Of a DNA stretch of 64,000 bases, positions 8,142-19,010 are shown piece by piece; positions within the stretch are counted from its first letter, which is position 1, and each line of letters begins with the position of its first letter. The notes beneath the pieces were generated by a model, which saw nothing but the letters and a program-made list of their open reading frames with translations, made no database searches and was not told where the DNA came from. Source of the stretch: Myxococcaceae bacterium JPH2 (GTDB taxonomy: Bacteria > Myxococcota > Myxococcia > Myxococcales > Myxococcaceae); contig JAEMGR010000009.1 in NCBI GenBank assembly GCA_016458225.1, forward strand, positions 186,001-250,000. Direction: 5' to 3'. A program made the translations under genes and the position numbers.

Positions 8142-9899
8142 CGCGGCGGAGCCTCCAGCGGACGGACGCTTGTCAAAGCGCACGAAGTAGCTGTGCACGG
8201 CCGAGTCCAGGAGCGCCGGATCCAGGCGCGGGACGATGCCCTGGTAGTGCGCCATGTCGATGACCTGATCCAACAGGTCGCGAGGCTGGCACGCCGCGAA
8301 GGGCCGCCCCAAGGGCCGATAGTGTTTGTCGATGAGGTAGTCCACCGCGCCCGCGTCGTACGGGACGCCGCGCTTGTGACACATCAGCTGGAAGATTTCG
8401 TGGAACTGCTCCTCGTCCGGGCGCTGGACCTCCAGCTTGTAGCGGACGCGGCGCAGGAAGGCGTCATCCACCAGGTCGCTGGGGTCGAGGTTCGTGGAGA
8501 ACGCGGCGAACACGTCGAAGGGCACCTGCACCTTCTTGCCCGTGTGCAGCGTGAGGATGTCCACGTCGCTCTCCAGCGGGACGATCCACCGGTTGAGCAA
8601 ATCCTTGGGCGACACCTTCTGACGGCCGAAGTCGTCGATGAGGAGCATCCCGTTGCTCGCCTTCATCTGGAACGGGGCCTCGTAGTACTTGACCTCCGGC
8701 GTGTAGACGAGGTCGAGCATCTCCAGCGTCAGCTCGCCGCCCACCACCACCAACGGCCGACGGCAGCGCACCCAGCGCCGATCATACGCGGGCGCGCCGG
8801 GCTCATCCGCCACGGGCTTGTGCAGGTTGACGTCGAAGATCTTCACCACGAAGTCATCGATGAGCAGCGCATGCGGGACGAAGATGTCCTCGTCGAAGCA
8901 GTTCACCATGCCCTGGCAGATGGCTGTCTTGCCATTGCCCGGAGGCCCATAGAAGAAGATGGCGCGGCCCGAGTTCATCGCCGGGCCAATGCCATCAAAG
9001 ATGTAGTCGCGGATGATGAGGTCCCCGAACTTGTCCTCCATCCGCGCGCGGGTGATGCGATTGCCGCGCACCGTCTGCCGCCGCACCGCGGCCACCCACT
9101 CCTGGAAGGGCACGGGCGCCGGGCCGTTGTAGCGATTGCGATCCAGGATCTGCCGCATCACGTCCGTCACGAACGTGGTGAGCTGGTAGATCATCGTGGA
9201 CTTGCCCACGCCCGAGGAACCGCCGCCGCGGATGTCCACGTACTTCTGGCGGCGCAGCCCCTCGATGGTCTCGTCCACCAGCGCGGTGGGGAGCTGGAGT
9301 CGGCCGGCGATGTCCATGCCGCGCATCTCGCCGGCGAAGAACAGCGCCTTGAGGACCAGCTCCTCGATGAAGGTAGCGTTGAGGCCGGTGTCCTCCAGGG
9401 TGCGCGGCTGCGCGGGCCAGAAGCGGTCCACGGGAGGCGGCGCCTCGGCGGCTCGGCGCGGCGGCAGCGCGGTGCGGCGCTCCGGTCCCGGCGGCGGGCC
9501 CGCCATCCCCGAGACCCGGCGCTCCGGCCCCGCGTAGCCCGAGGCGGCGGGCGGCAGCGTGCGGCGCTCGGTGGGGACTTCGGGCGAGCCCGCGAAAGGA
9601 GCCGGGGTCGCCGCGGGGGGACGCGGCGGGGGCCGCATGGCCGCCTCGGCGGCGGGCGTCAGGGCGGGCGCAAGTCCCGTGGTGCCACGCGGACGCGGAG
9701 GCGCCTCCAGCAGCCCAGAAGGCGGCGGCGCACCGGGCGCCGCGCGAGGCCGGGGCGGCGCCGAGAGCACCGGACCGGGCGCGGGTTGGGGCGCGGCGGG
9801 GCTCTCCAGCGGGGTGACGGTGCGGTTGCGGTCCTCGGCGGAGTCGGGCTGGGATGGGCTGGAGGGGGGTGCCCCCGGCCTCCTGAAGAAATCGGGCAT
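8130..9899 (-). CDS. AAA ATPase with Pro-rich N-terminus and winged-helix-like domain
   Basis: This 589-residue protein starts at ATG 9899 with GGAG six nt upstream. Residues 1-160 are rich in Pro, Ala and Arg and probably disordered, with twice-repeated GPERR motifs. A helical or winged-helix-like module follows (about 165-225, TGLNATFIEELVLKALFFAG). The ATPase core has Walker A FYGPPGNGKTA, Walker B GMLLIDDFGRQ, a sensor-1-like AAFSTNLDP and an arginine-containing FLRRVRYK. The D-D-F Walker B and the overall plan resemble MoxR/ATPase-type remodelling proteins, but I cannot name the family. It is divergent from the acyl-CoA dehydrogenase gene and has no obvious partner. It may be a regulatory or assembly ATPase. 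Confidence 0.8.
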   Translation of the reverse strand: MPDFFRRPGAPPSSPSQPDSAEDRNRTVTPLESPAAPQPAPGPVLSAPPRPRAAPGAPPPSGLLEAPPRPRGTTGLAPALTPAAEAAMRPPPRPPAATPAPFAGSPEVPTERRTLPPAASGYAGPERRVSGMAGPPPGPERRTALPPRRAAEAPPPVDRFWPAQPRTLEDTGLNATFIEELVLKALFFAGEMRGMDIAGRLQLPTALVDETIEGLRRQKYVDIRGGGSSGVGKSTMIYQLTTFVTDVMRQILDRNRYNGPAPVPFQEWVAAVRRQTVRGNRITRARMEDKFGDLIIRDYIFDGIGPAMNSGRAIFFYGPPGNGKTAICQGMVNCFDEDIFVPHALLIDDFVVKIFDVNLHKPVADEPGAPAYDRRWVRCRRPLVVVGGELTLEMLDLVYTPEVKYYEAPFQMKASNGMLLIDDFGRQKVSPKDLLNRWIVPLESDVDILTLHTGKKVQVPFDVFAAFSTNLDPSDLVDDAFLRRVRYKLEVQRPDEEQFHEIFQLMCHKRGVPYDAGAVDYLIDKHYRPLGRPFAACQPRDLLDQVIDMAHYQGIVPRLDPALLDSAVHSYFVRFDKRPSAGGSAASFR

Positions 9900-9958
9900 G
9901 ACGGCTCCGGTTGGAACTGCCGGCGCAGCCTACTCCACCCGCCCGGATTTCAACGATG

Positions 9959-9980
9959 TGGCATATCCAGGGATTTGCCA
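9959..9980. promoter_or_regulatory. TGGCA-N12-TGCCA inverted repeat between divergent genes
   Basis: A five-base dyad lies in the 128-bp space between the AAA ATPase and acyl-CoA dehydrogenase starts. It could be an operator shared by both genes. The arms are short, so chance is a real alternative. Confidence 0.25.
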
Positions 9981-10027
9981 TGGTCTTCGCTCGGCCACGC
10001 CGGGCGTCCTGGTGCTAGCTTCACCCC

Positions 10028-11689
<1,662 letters not shown>

Positions 11690-11718
11690 GCGGCATCCGT
11701 TCGATGCGAGCAGGACGC

Positions 11719-11753
11719 GCGGGGGCGGCTTCGTGGCTGCCCCCGCTGCGTTT
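11719..11753 (+). terminator. Rho-independent-like terminator
   Basis: GCGGGGGC pairs with GCCCCCGC (8 bp, 12-nt loop) and is followed by TGCGTTT. It lies 30 bp after the acyl-CoA dehydrogenase stop and before the next gene. The T-run is short. Confidence 0.5.
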
Positions 11754-11795
11754 CCGGCTGCGTCCGCGAGACACTCTCGCTAAGAGACGGGCGCC

Positions 11796-12542
11796 ATGTC
11801 CGTCCTGAGTCCCGCGCAGAGCCAGCAGTTCGCCGCCCAAGGCTTTCTCATCCTGCCCGCCTTCGTCGCGCGGGAGCGCACCGAGCGCATGCTCGCGCGC
11901 GCGAAGGAACAGGTCGCCGCGGACCAGGGCCCCGCCGAGTACGAGGCCGACCTGCGCTACCCCGGCGCGCCCGAGAGCCGCACCGCCGAGGGAGGCCGCA
12001 CCATCCGACGCCTCCTCCAGGCCCACGCGCGCGGCGAGTCCTTTGCCCAGTGGTTCTCCGAGGACCGGTTGCTCGGAGCGCTGGCGGAGTTGTTGGGCGG
12101 TCCCGTGAAGCAGGCGCGCTCGCACCACAACTGCGTGATGACCAAGCAGCCGCGTTACTCCTCGGAGACGGGCTGGCATCAGGACATCCGCTACTGGTCC
12201 TTCACCCAGCCCGAGCTCATCTCCGTCTGGTTGGCGCTCGGAAGCGAGACGCCCAGGAACGGCGGGCTCCTCGTCATCCCGGGCACGCATCGGATGGACT
12301 TCGCTCCCGAGCGCTACGACGAGCGCCTCTTCCTGCGCCCCGAGCACCCGGAGAACGCGCCCCTCATCGCCCGCGCCGTGAACGTGTCACTGGAGCCCGG
12401 TGACGTGCTGCTGTTCCATGCCCGGCTGTTCCACGCCGCCAGCCGCAATCACACACAAGACACGAAGTACTCCGTGGTCGCGACGTACCGGACGCTCGAC
12501 AACGCGCCGGTGCCTGGGTCGCGCTCCGCCGCGCAGGACTGA
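11796..12542 (+). CDS. Phytanoyl-CoA dioxygenase (PhyH) family protein
   Basis: This 248-residue protein is a second Fe(II)/2-oxoglutarate oxygenase of the PhyH family. GWHQDIRYW supplies His128-x-Asp130, LFHARLFHAASRN supplies the distal His213, and VWLALGSETPRNGGLLVIPGTHR is the family core. It differs strongly from the PhyH protein at 4362, so the two are unlikely to be recent duplicates. The arrangement GWHQD-x2-YW is common in small PhyH proteins that act on polar substrates. It is followed by the cassette and receptor genes on the same strand, but I see no functional link to them. The substrate is unknown. Confidence 0.87.
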   Translation: MSVLSPAQSQQFAAQGFLILPAFVARERTERMLARAKEQVAADQGPAEYEADLRYPGAPESRTAEGGRTIRRLLQAHARGESFAQWFSEDRLLGALAELLGGPVKQARSHHNCVMTKQPRYSSETGWHQDIRYWSFTQPELISVWLALGSETPRNGGLLVIPGTHRMDFAPERYDERLFLRPEHPENAPLIARAVNVSLEPGDVLLFHARLFHAASRNHTQDTKYSVVATYRTLDNAPVPGSRSAAQD

Positions 12543-12563
12543 GTCAGCGGTGCGCGCTCCCGA

Positions 12564-12594
12564 GCGTGATGAAACGATGATGAAGTGAGGAGGC
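12564..12594 (+). repeat. 31-bp cassette, copy 1, upstream of the first receptor gene
   Basis: The element contains GATGAAACGATGATGAAG and ends with GAGGAGGC. A second copy at 15222-15252 differs at two positions. Each copy precedes one of two paralogous receptor genes. The GGAGG at its end is five nt before a start codon in both copies; here that is GTG 12599, which opens a 16-codon frame ending at 12649. It may be a duplicated promoter or leader with a ribosome site, 149 bp before the receptor start. Confidence 0.6.
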
Positions 12595-12742
12595 TCTCGT
12601 GCGGCGCACGACGGACTGGCCAGTTCACCATCTGGCTTGTTGTTCGTGAATACCGCCGACTTCCTTGCCGTCACGCGCCGAGATGCCGCCCCCACCCCCG
12701 CAGAGTCCCCGTCGCCTCGGCGCATGCGGCTCCCAGCGGGCG

Positions 12743-15151
12743 ATGGCGCCGAGGACGCTCCACCTCCTGTGGCTCCTGCTGTTCTCCGCCAGCACCAACG
12801 CCTGGGCACAAGACTCCTCCATAGGCGGGACCGTCATCCATGCCGCGGACCGCCTGCCCGTCACCAATGCGCGCGTCACGGCGAGTTCGCCGGCCCTGGA
12901 TGAGGAGCGGATCACCGTCACGGATGACGCGGGGAAGTTTCAATTCACTCAGCTTCCACCGGGCCTCTATGTCCTGCAGTTCGAGGCGGATGACTTCCTT
13001 CCCCAGCGTCGAAACGAAGTGAGCCTGCGGGCAGGGAGAGCCATTCGCGTCAACGTCGAACTCATCCCCGAGCAGTTCATCGAGTTCGATGAAGAGCGGC
13101 TTCCGGTGGCGGGGGTGAACCCCTGGCCGGACTTCGATGCGCGGGTGCCCACCGCGCGAGAATCCATCGAGGAAGGCTTCACCGATGAGCTGGCGCGTCA
13201 CCGTCCCGCCATGGACTTCGGAGGCCTGCTGCGCTCATTCGACAGCAGCCTGGAGCTCTTTCCGGGGACCCGGGTGATGGCAGGGGGACTCAGCCTTCAC
13301 GGCGCATCTCCGTTCGAGAACGACACCCTCCTCGACGGACTGTCCATTCAGGACCCCGTCTTCGGCGTCAACGCCCTGCCCCTTCCCGAGGCCTTCGTCG
13401 CGAACCTGAGCCTCGTCACCCGCGGCGCCCTGCCCGATGACGCGCGGGCCGTGGGCGCCCACATCATCGCAACCACCCCTTCCGGCCACACCCGACCGCA
13501 TGGGGCCATCTTCGCGACCTGGACGCCAGGCCTGTGGGAAGGACCTCGCTCGCGAGCCCAACTCGCCGCGGGCCTGGTGCGCCAGGAGTCCCTTCACCAG
13601 TTTGGCGATCTCGGCGGCATCATTCGTGGCTCCTTGATGAAGCACCGGAAGTGGACCTTCGTCCTCGGAGCCGCGCCCACCTTCCGCCGAATGGCCCTGT
13701 CGACAGCCTCCTCCAACGAGGACTCGACACCCGAATCCGTCTCGAACTTTCACGACCGACGCGCTGTCCAGGTGATGGGCAAGCTCGAGTTCGCGCCCTC
13801 GCGGGCCGAGTCGCTTTCCCTGTCCTTCATCACCCTGCCGACGCTCTCCGACGGCTTCGCTCCGGTGGCGAGCACCCCCGCTTCAGCGGCGCTCGTGAAC
13901 AGCACCTCCACTCGGACGAGCCTTGCCTGGGCCCGCCGCCTCGTTGAATCGAACGTGAAGCTCCAGGCCCAGGTCGGATGGCTTCACCGGGACTCCACCT
14001 TCGAGGAGAGGACGTCGCTGGAGCGGACCGACCTGGGCGAACAGCGCGAGGACAGCGCGGAGCGCTACCAGGCGAACTTCCAGTTCGAGCGCGACGCGGA
14101 AGATGCCCATGCCCTCAAGGCGGGCGTGAACACGGAGTACCTCGTCCACGAGCGCTCCGGCCACCTCCTGGAGAACACCTTCCACGGACAGGACGAGACC
14201 GACCTTCGCCATGACGTGCTCGCGGCGAGAACGCGAGGACAACGCCTTGGGGCCTTCGTCCAGGATGCCTGGTCCCCTCTGCGTGGACTCTCCGTGTCCG
14301 GGGGGCTTCGCTATGACCTCCAGCGCGTGCTGCCCGAGGCAGGAGGCCCCGCGCTTCTCACCGGAAGCCGCGTGTCTCCACGGCTGGGCGTGACGTATGG
14401 GCAGGACCACTTCGTGCGCTACTTCGCGCAGTTCGGGATGGCCATGTCGCAAGTACCGCTCGCACTCGTGGAGGCCCACGCGCTGGCGCGAGAGACCGTG
14501 CTCACCGCGCCCACGGCGCAGGACTTCGTGGCTGGACTGGATGCCCGCAGTGGGTTCGAGACGAGGCTCAGCCTCCAGTACCTCCGCCGTGCGCTGCACG
14601 CCCCCATCGACGACGTGCGGAGCGCACATCCATCGAACGACCGCACCTATGACGCCGTCACGGTGGTGCTCGGTCGCAACGACCCCGAGGCCCAGGACGG
14701 CCTGCAATTCCTGCTCAGCTACACGTGGTCGCGACTCGCGGAAGAAGGCCAGGGGCGCGTCCGTCTCGCGCCAACGCCCACCTCCAGTCCTGACCCGATG
14801 GGCTTGGGTGTGCTCTCCGCGTCGCCCGCGGATCGCCCCCACGCCGTGAAGGCCTTTGCCGCGTGGACGCTCTTGATGGGCCGCGACCTCATCTCCCAGG
14901 TGGGGCTCTCGTATCTGGGTGAGTCAGGCGCATGGATGACCGAGGCCCCTCGCCGGCTGGACTGGCATCACAGCCTGGATGCCTTCGTGACGCTCGGCAC
15001 CTGGAACACGGGCTCCGGGCGATTCGTCGGCGGACTGGATGTCTTCAACCTGCTCAACTTCCAGAGTGTCACTCGGACCGATGCCCTCGGCGCACCGTCC
15101 GAGTACCAATCCCCCCGGCAGCTCCGCATCCAGGCACGCTACACGTTCTGA
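12743..15151 (+). CDS. Outer-membrane TonB-receptor-like beta-barrel with N-terminal carboxypeptidase-regulatory-like domain (copy 1)
   Basis: From ATG 12743 the protein (about 802 residues) starts with a signal peptide (LHLLWLLLFSASTNAWAQ). A carboxypeptidase-regulatory-like fold follows (about 25-105, SIGGTVIHAADRLPVTNA, ...DDAGKFQFTQLPPGLYVL). A plug-like region contains LLRSFDSSLELFPGTRVMAGG, and the long barrel ends in an aromatic residue (RIQARYTF), as outer-membrane barrels do. No clear TonB box is seen. In-frame starts at 12665 and 12683 only add a Pro-rich leader ahead of the signal peptide. It is paralogous along its full length to the next gene. It probably imports or binds a ligand at the cell surface; the ligand is unknown. 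Confidence 0.85.
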   Translation: MAPRTLHLLWLLLFSASTNAWAQDSSIGGTVIHAADRLPVTNARVTASSPALDEERITVTDDAGKFQFTQLPPGLYVLQFEADDFLPQRRNEVSLRAGRAIRVNVELIPEQFIEFDEERLPVAGVNPWPDFDARVPTARESIEEGFTDELARHRPAMDFGGLLRSFDSSLELFPGTRVMAGGLSLHGASPFENDTLLDGLSIQDPVFGVNALPLPEAFVANLSLVTRGALPDDARAVGAHIIATTPSGHTRPHGAIFATWTPGLWEGPRSRAQLAAGLVRQESLHQFGDLGGIIRGSLMKHRKWTFVLGAAPTFRRMALSTASSNEDSTPESVSNFHDRRAVQVMGKLEFAPSRAESLSLSFITLPTLSDGFAPVASTPASAALVNSTSTRTSLAWARRLVESNVKLQAQVGWLHRDSTFEERTSLERTDLGEQREDSAERYQANFQFERDAEDAHALKAGVNTEYLVHERSGHLLENTFHGQDETDLRHDVLAARTRGQRLGAFVQDAWSPLRGLSVSGGLRYDLQRVLPEAGGPALLTGSRVSPRLGVTYGQDHFVRYFAQFGMAMSQVPLALVEAHALARETVLTAPTAQDFVAGLDARSGFETRLSLQYLRRALHAPIDDVRSAHPSNDRTYDAVTVVLGRNDPEAQDGLQFLLSYTWSRLAEEGQGRVRLAPTPTSSPDPMGLGVLSASPADRPHAVKAFAAWTLLMGRDLISQVGLSYLGESGAWMTEAPRRLDWHHSLDAFVTLGTWNTGSGRFVGGLDVFNLLNFQSVTRTDALGAPSEYQSPRQLRIQARYTF

Positions 15152-15221
15152 CCCAGCCGCCTGCTCGGTGAACGCATCCCGAAGCCAGGCGACGGCACCG
15201 CGGCGTGGGCGGCTCCGCCAC

Positions 15222-15252
15222 GCATGATGAAACGATGATGAAGAGAGGAGGC
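15222..15252 (+). repeat. 31-bp cassette, copy 2, upstream of the second receptor gene
   Basis: This copy matches 12564-12594 except for two substitutions. It ends in GAGGAGGC, five nt before ATG 15257 of a 93-residue frame, and lies 333 bp before the start of the second receptor gene. Confidence 0.6.
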
Positions 15253-15256
15253 GCCC

Positions 15257-15538
15257 ATGCAGCGCCCGGATGAAGCCTCCGCGCAGGATGGGATGTCCCT
15301 TTCTTCCGAGGCGTCTGTCATGCATTCCCGCTGGTGCAGTCGCCTGTTTCACCTGTCGCGCGGGACGATGCTGTTCGCACGCGCATTCGTTCGCGCAGTC
15401 TTGAGTGAAGATGCCCCAGGCGCCCCGGCACCGCGTGGAGCGCCACCTCCGCCGGACCAGCGCCCCCGGGTGTCGCTACGACTGGTGACCTCGCCCACCC
15501 CGATGTCGCCTCCGCGCGCCTTCGAGGCTGATGCGTGA
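15257..15538 (+). CDS. Small protein encoded between the two receptor genes
   Basis: This 93-residue frame begins at ATG 15257 with a near-perfect GAGGAGG five nt upstream, supplied by the repeated cassette. Its TGA at 15536 overlaps an in-frame ATG (15531) 18 codons ahead of the second receptor's preferred start, so translational coupling is possible. The sequence has a basic middle part (MHSRWCSRLFHLSRG) and a Pro-rich tail. I recognise no family. The frame at the matching place in copy 1 is only 16 codons long, so this may be a leader frame or a remnant rather than a functional protein. Confidence 0.4.
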   Translation: MQRPDEASAQDGMSLSSEASVMHSRWCSRLFHLSRGTMLFARAFVRAVLSEDAPGAPAPRGAPPPPDQRPRVSLRLVTSPTPMSPPRAFEADA

Positions 15539-15584
15539 ACCTGCCACCGTCGAGTTCTGCGCTCGCCCCGACTTCAAGCTCACC

Positions 15585-18026
15585 ATGACTACTCGACACT
15601 CCCGCTGGGTGTGGCTCCTGCTCGTCTCCGCCAGCACCGTCGCCTGGGCACAGGGCGGCGCATCCATCCTTGGCACGGTCATCGACACCGAAGACAAACA
15701 ACCCTTCCCACATGTCTATGTCTGGCTGACAACCCAGAACCCGTTCGACACACCGCCCGCGGTCGAGACCGATGCCCAAGGAAACTATCATTTCACGGAT
15801 CTTCCCCCTGGCATCTACACCCTCCACTTCCACACGGGAGTCCCCAACTCGGCGGACCGCGAACTCGGGCCTCTCCAGCCAGGACAAGTCCTTCGTGTCG
15901 ACATCGCACTTGTCGACCCCAATGAAGAGGATTTCCCGGTTGCTGAAGTGGGACGCAGTTGGCCGACCTTCGATATGGGGTCTCCTTCCACGTCCGAACC
16001 CCTTGAAGAAGGCTTCACGGATGAACTGGCGCGGCACCGTCCCGCGCGAGACGTTGGCGGCCTGCTGCGCTCGTTCGACAGCAGCCTGGAGCTCTTCGCC
16101 GGCACACGGGTCATGGCGAACGGCCTCGGACTTCACGGAGCCTCCCCTCTCGAGAGCGACACCCTGGTCGACGGGCTCTCCACCATGGACCCGGCCTACA
16201 GCGGCAACGCACTGCCCCTTCCCGAGTCCTTCGTGGAGGACCTGATCCTCGTCACCAGTGGTGCACTGCCCGACAGCGCGCGGGCCGTGGGCGCGAACAT
16301 CGCCGCATCCACCCCGACCGGAGGCACCCGGCTCCATGGCACCGTCTTCACCACCTGGACACCGGGGATGTGGGAAGGGCATCGCTCTCGGCCCCAGTTC
16401 GCCACGGGGCAGGCGCGCGACGAATCCCTTCATCAGCTCGGCGACCTTGGAGGCATCGTCGGTGGGCCGTTGATCAAACACCGCAAGCTGACCTTCATGC
16501 TTGGCGCCATCCCGACCTTCCGCCGCATGGCGGTGTCTTCGGCCCCCTCCAGCGAGGACTCGCTCCCGAGTCCGCCATCCACCTCGAACTTCCTCGACAG
16601 ACGCGCCGTCCAGGTGATGGGCAAGCTCGACTTCTCGCCTTCGTGGGACGAGAACCTGACGCTGTCCTTCATCACGCTGCCGATCACATCCGATGCGCTC
16701 TCCCCTTTCACAGGCGCTCTCGTGGATCCAGCGCCCGTGAACAGCACTGTTACTCGGACCAGTTTGTCCTGGCTGCACCGCCGCACGGACACACGCCACC
16801 TGGGACTTCTGGTCCAGGTCGGGTGGCTCCACCGAATCACCTCTCGAGATTGGGAGACATCACTGGACACGCCGAGTGCTCCAACGTTGCTGAAGGGGCG
16901 CAGCGAGGACGGCGCGGATCGCTATCAAGCGAGTGTCGACCTCAACGGTCGATACGGCGCTCATTGGCTAGCGATGGGTTTGACCGGCGAGTACCTCGTC
17001 CACGACCAACGTGACAACACCATGGGAAGCACTCCATCGCTCTCGGATCCAATCGAGCGCTACCCGTTGGCCCTCACGTCGAGGACACGTGGACAGGTCA
17101 TCGGCGCATCCCTGCAAGACGAGTGGTCACCCGTGCCCGGATGCAATTTCTCATTGACCAGCGGCCTTCGCTACGACCTTCAGCGCCTGCTATCCGCGGA
17201 TGGCGGCCCTCCCATCTTTACTGGGAGCCGTGTCTCGCCGCGCCTGGGCATGACTTATCTATGGAATGGGCGCACTCGAGTCTTCGCCCAGTACGGGATG
17301 GCCATGTCCCAAGTCCCCTTGCGTCTCGTAGAGACCCACGCCCTTGGCCGCGATTCCACCACTGCGTCCCTCGTTCCGCCCTCTTCTCGTGACGCTGTCA
17401 TCGGCGTGGATACCGAGCCCTGGTTTGATACCCGACTCAGTCTCCAGTATCTCCATCGGGCCTTGGGTGCCCCCATCGACAGTGTATGGAGCGCGACTCC
17501 GCCCCGGGACCGCAGCTACAACGCATTCATGGTCGTGCTTGGCCACAACAATGCCGAATCCCTAACGGGCCTGAAGCTCCTGCTCAGTTATACGTGGTCA
17601 CGATTGACGGAGGAGGGCAAGGGGCGAGTCCGACTCTCGCCAACCCCTGACTCCGTGGCCACGGTGTTCGGCCCCGCAGGGAAGGGCGACTCCGCGCCCG
17701 TGGATCGCCCACACACCGTCAAGGCGTGTGTCGCGTGGGCACAGCGACTCGGCCCGAAGCTCATCACTCGAGTGGGACTCTCCTATCTGGGTGAATCCGG
17801 CGCCTGGATGAGCGGCGCGCCCCAGCGGCTGGACTGGAATCACAGCCTGGATGCTTTCGTTTCCCTCGCGACAGTGGATTGGGGAGACCGCGAGCGATTC
17901 ACCGGAGGCGTGGATGTCTTCAACCTGCTCAACTTCCAGACCGTCACCCGGACTGATGTCCTTGGCGCTCCCGCTGAGTACCAGCAACCCCGTCAAATCC
18001 GCATCCAGGCCCGCTATGCCTTCTGA
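15585..18026 (+). CDS. Outer-membrane TonB-receptor-like beta-barrel with N-terminal carboxypeptidase-regulatory-like domain (copy 2)
   Basis: From ATG 15585 the protein (813 residues) has the signal peptide VWLLLVSASTVAWAQ, a carboxypeptidase-regulatory-like domain (SILGTVIDTEDKQPFPHVY ... YHFTDLPPGIYTLHF), the shared plug-like segment LLRSFDSSLELFAGTRVMANG, and a barrel ending RIQARYAF. It aligns throughout with the protein at 12743, including LDWNHSLDAFV and VDVFNLLNFQTVTRTDVLGA near the end, so the pair arose by tandem duplication. ATG 15531 is in frame and overlaps the small frame upstream. The pair may differ in ligand, since loop regions such as residues 330-420 vary most. It is convergent with the met importer. 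Confidence 0.85.
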   Translation: MTTRHSRWVWLLLVSASTVAWAQGGASILGTVIDTEDKQPFPHVYVWLTTQNPFDTPPAVETDAQGNYHFTDLPPGIYTLHFHTGVPNSADRELGPLQPGQVLRVDIALVDPNEEDFPVAEVGRSWPTFDMGSPSTSEPLEEGFTDELARHRPARDVGGLLRSFDSSLELFAGTRVMANGLGLHGASPLESDTLVDGLSTMDPAYSGNALPLPESFVEDLILVTSGALPDSARAVGANIAASTPTGGTRLHGTVFTTWTPGMWEGHRSRPQFATGQARDESLHQLGDLGGIVGGPLIKHRKLTFMLGAIPTFRRMAVSSAPSSEDSLPSPPSTSNFLDRRAVQVMGKLDFSPSWDENLTLSFITLPITSDALSPFTGALVDPAPVNSTVTRTSLSWLHRRTDTRHLGLLVQVGWLHRITSRDWETSLDTPSAPTLLKGRSEDGADRYQASVDLNGRYGAHWLAMGLTGEYLVHDQRDNTMGSTPSLSDPIERYPLALTSRTRGQVIGASLQDEWSPVPGCNFSLTSGLRYDLQRLLSADGGPPIFTGSRVSPRLGMTYLWNGRTRVFAQYGMAMSQVPLRLVETHALGRDSTTASLVPPSSRDAVIGVDTEPWFDTRLSLQYLHRALGAPIDSVWSATPPRDRSYNAFMVVLGHNNAESLTGLKLLLSYTWSRLTEEGKGRVRLSPTPDSVATVFGPAGKGDSAPVDRPHTVKACVAWAQRLGPKLITRVGLSYLGESGAWMSGAPQRLDWNHSLDAFVSLATVDWGDRERFTGGVDVFNLLNFQTVTRTDVLGAPAEYQQPRQIRIQARYAF

Positions 18027-18164
18027 GCGATCCTTCCCAAACAGCGCGCATCCAAGGGGCATCCAGACGTCAATGCTCTCGATGAATGCGCGCGGCAGCG
18101 GCTCCTGACGGACGCCGCCGCACACGGCGCCCATTCAACACACGTCAGGTGGATGACGCGGGGG

Positions 18165-18989
18165 TCAGAACGCTGGAACCACCGCACCCTCGTAGGTCTT
18201 CTCGATGAAGCGGCGCACCTCTTCCGAGCGCAGGGCCTTCACGAGCGCCTGGATCTCCGGACGCGCTTCGTCTCCCTTCCGCACGACGAGGACGTTGGCG
18301 TAGGGATTGTCCTTCGCGGACTCCTGCGCCAGCGTCTTCGCGTTCAGGCGGAGGTTCTTCTTCGCCTCCAGGAAGTAGTTGCCGTTGATGACCGCGGCAT
18401 CCACGTCCTCCAGCGTGCGCGGCTGCTGTTCCGCGTCAAGCTCTCGCAGCTCCAGCTTGCGCGGGTTGCCCACCACATCCTGGATCGTGGCGGCGGCGCC
18501 CACGCCGTCACGCAGCCGCAGCAGGCCCTGCTGCTCCAGGAGGCGGAGTGCTCGGCCCGCGTTGCTCGGGTCGGCGGGGATGGTCACCTTGGCGCCCTCG
18601 GGCAGCTCCGCGAGCTGTGCGTGCTTTGTCGAGTAGAGCGCCAGCGGCTCCAGGTGCACCGCCCCCACGCTCACGAGCGTCAGCTTGCGGTCCGCGCTGA
18701 AGCGCTCCAGGTAGGGCACGTGCTGGAAGTAGTTCGCGTCCAGCTGCCCATCCGCGAGCGCGAGGTTCGGCTGCACGTAGTCCGTGAACTCGACGACCTG
18801 GACATGCGTGCCAGCCCGCTCCGCCACGGGCACGGCGACGCGAAGGATTTCTCCATGGGGCACGGGATTGACGCCCACCTTGAGCGTGCGCGCGCCCTCC
18901 CCGGCCGCGTCTGACTTCTTGCAGCCCGACACACTCCCCACTCCCACGAGAAACAACGAAGCCAACAGCGCGCGAGACCAACGGTTCAT
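18165..18989 (-). CDS. metQ: Methionine ABC transporter substrate-binding lipoprotein MetQ
   Basis: This 274-residue MetQ/NlpA-family lipoprotein has a signal peptide and lipobox at LFLVGVGSVSGCKK. TLKVGVNPVPHGEILRVA opens the mature domain and is the family signature. VEFTDYVQPNLALADGQLDANYFQHVPYLE is the ligand-binding segment typical of MetQ (here quoted as blocks VEFTDYVQPN and LDANYFQHVPYL). It is the last gene of metN-metI-metQ. GGAG lies nine nt before ATG 18989. It captures D- or L-methionine in the periplasm and delivers it to MetI. Related NlpA proteins bind other ligands, but the operon context favours methionine. Confidence 0.93.
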   Translation of the reverse strand: MNRWSRALLASLFLVGVGSVSGCKKSDAAGEGARTLKVGVNPVPHGEILRVAVPVAERAGTHVQVVEFTDYVQPNLALADGQLDANYFQHVPYLERFSADRKLTLVSVGAVHLEPLALYSTKHAQLAELPEGAKVTIPADPSNAGRALRLLEQQGLLRLRDGVGAAATIQDVVGNPRKLELRELDAEQQPRTLEDVDAAVINGNYFLEAKKNLRLNAKTLAQESAKDNPYANVLVVRKGDEARPEIQALVKALRSEEVRRFIEKTYEGAVVPAF

Positions 18990-19010
18990 GGATGTGTTCT
19001 CCAGGGAGAC

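Noticed and set aside
9959-9980. A sigma-54 promoter reading of the TGGCA...TTTGCC sequence
   Set aside because: The distance between the GG and GC elements is 15 nt instead of 10, so it does not fit a -24/-12 promoter.
12585-12824. A 79-codon frame overlapping the first receptor's leader
   Set aside because: It begins inside the cassette and runs out of frame through the receptor's signal peptide region, with no independent support.
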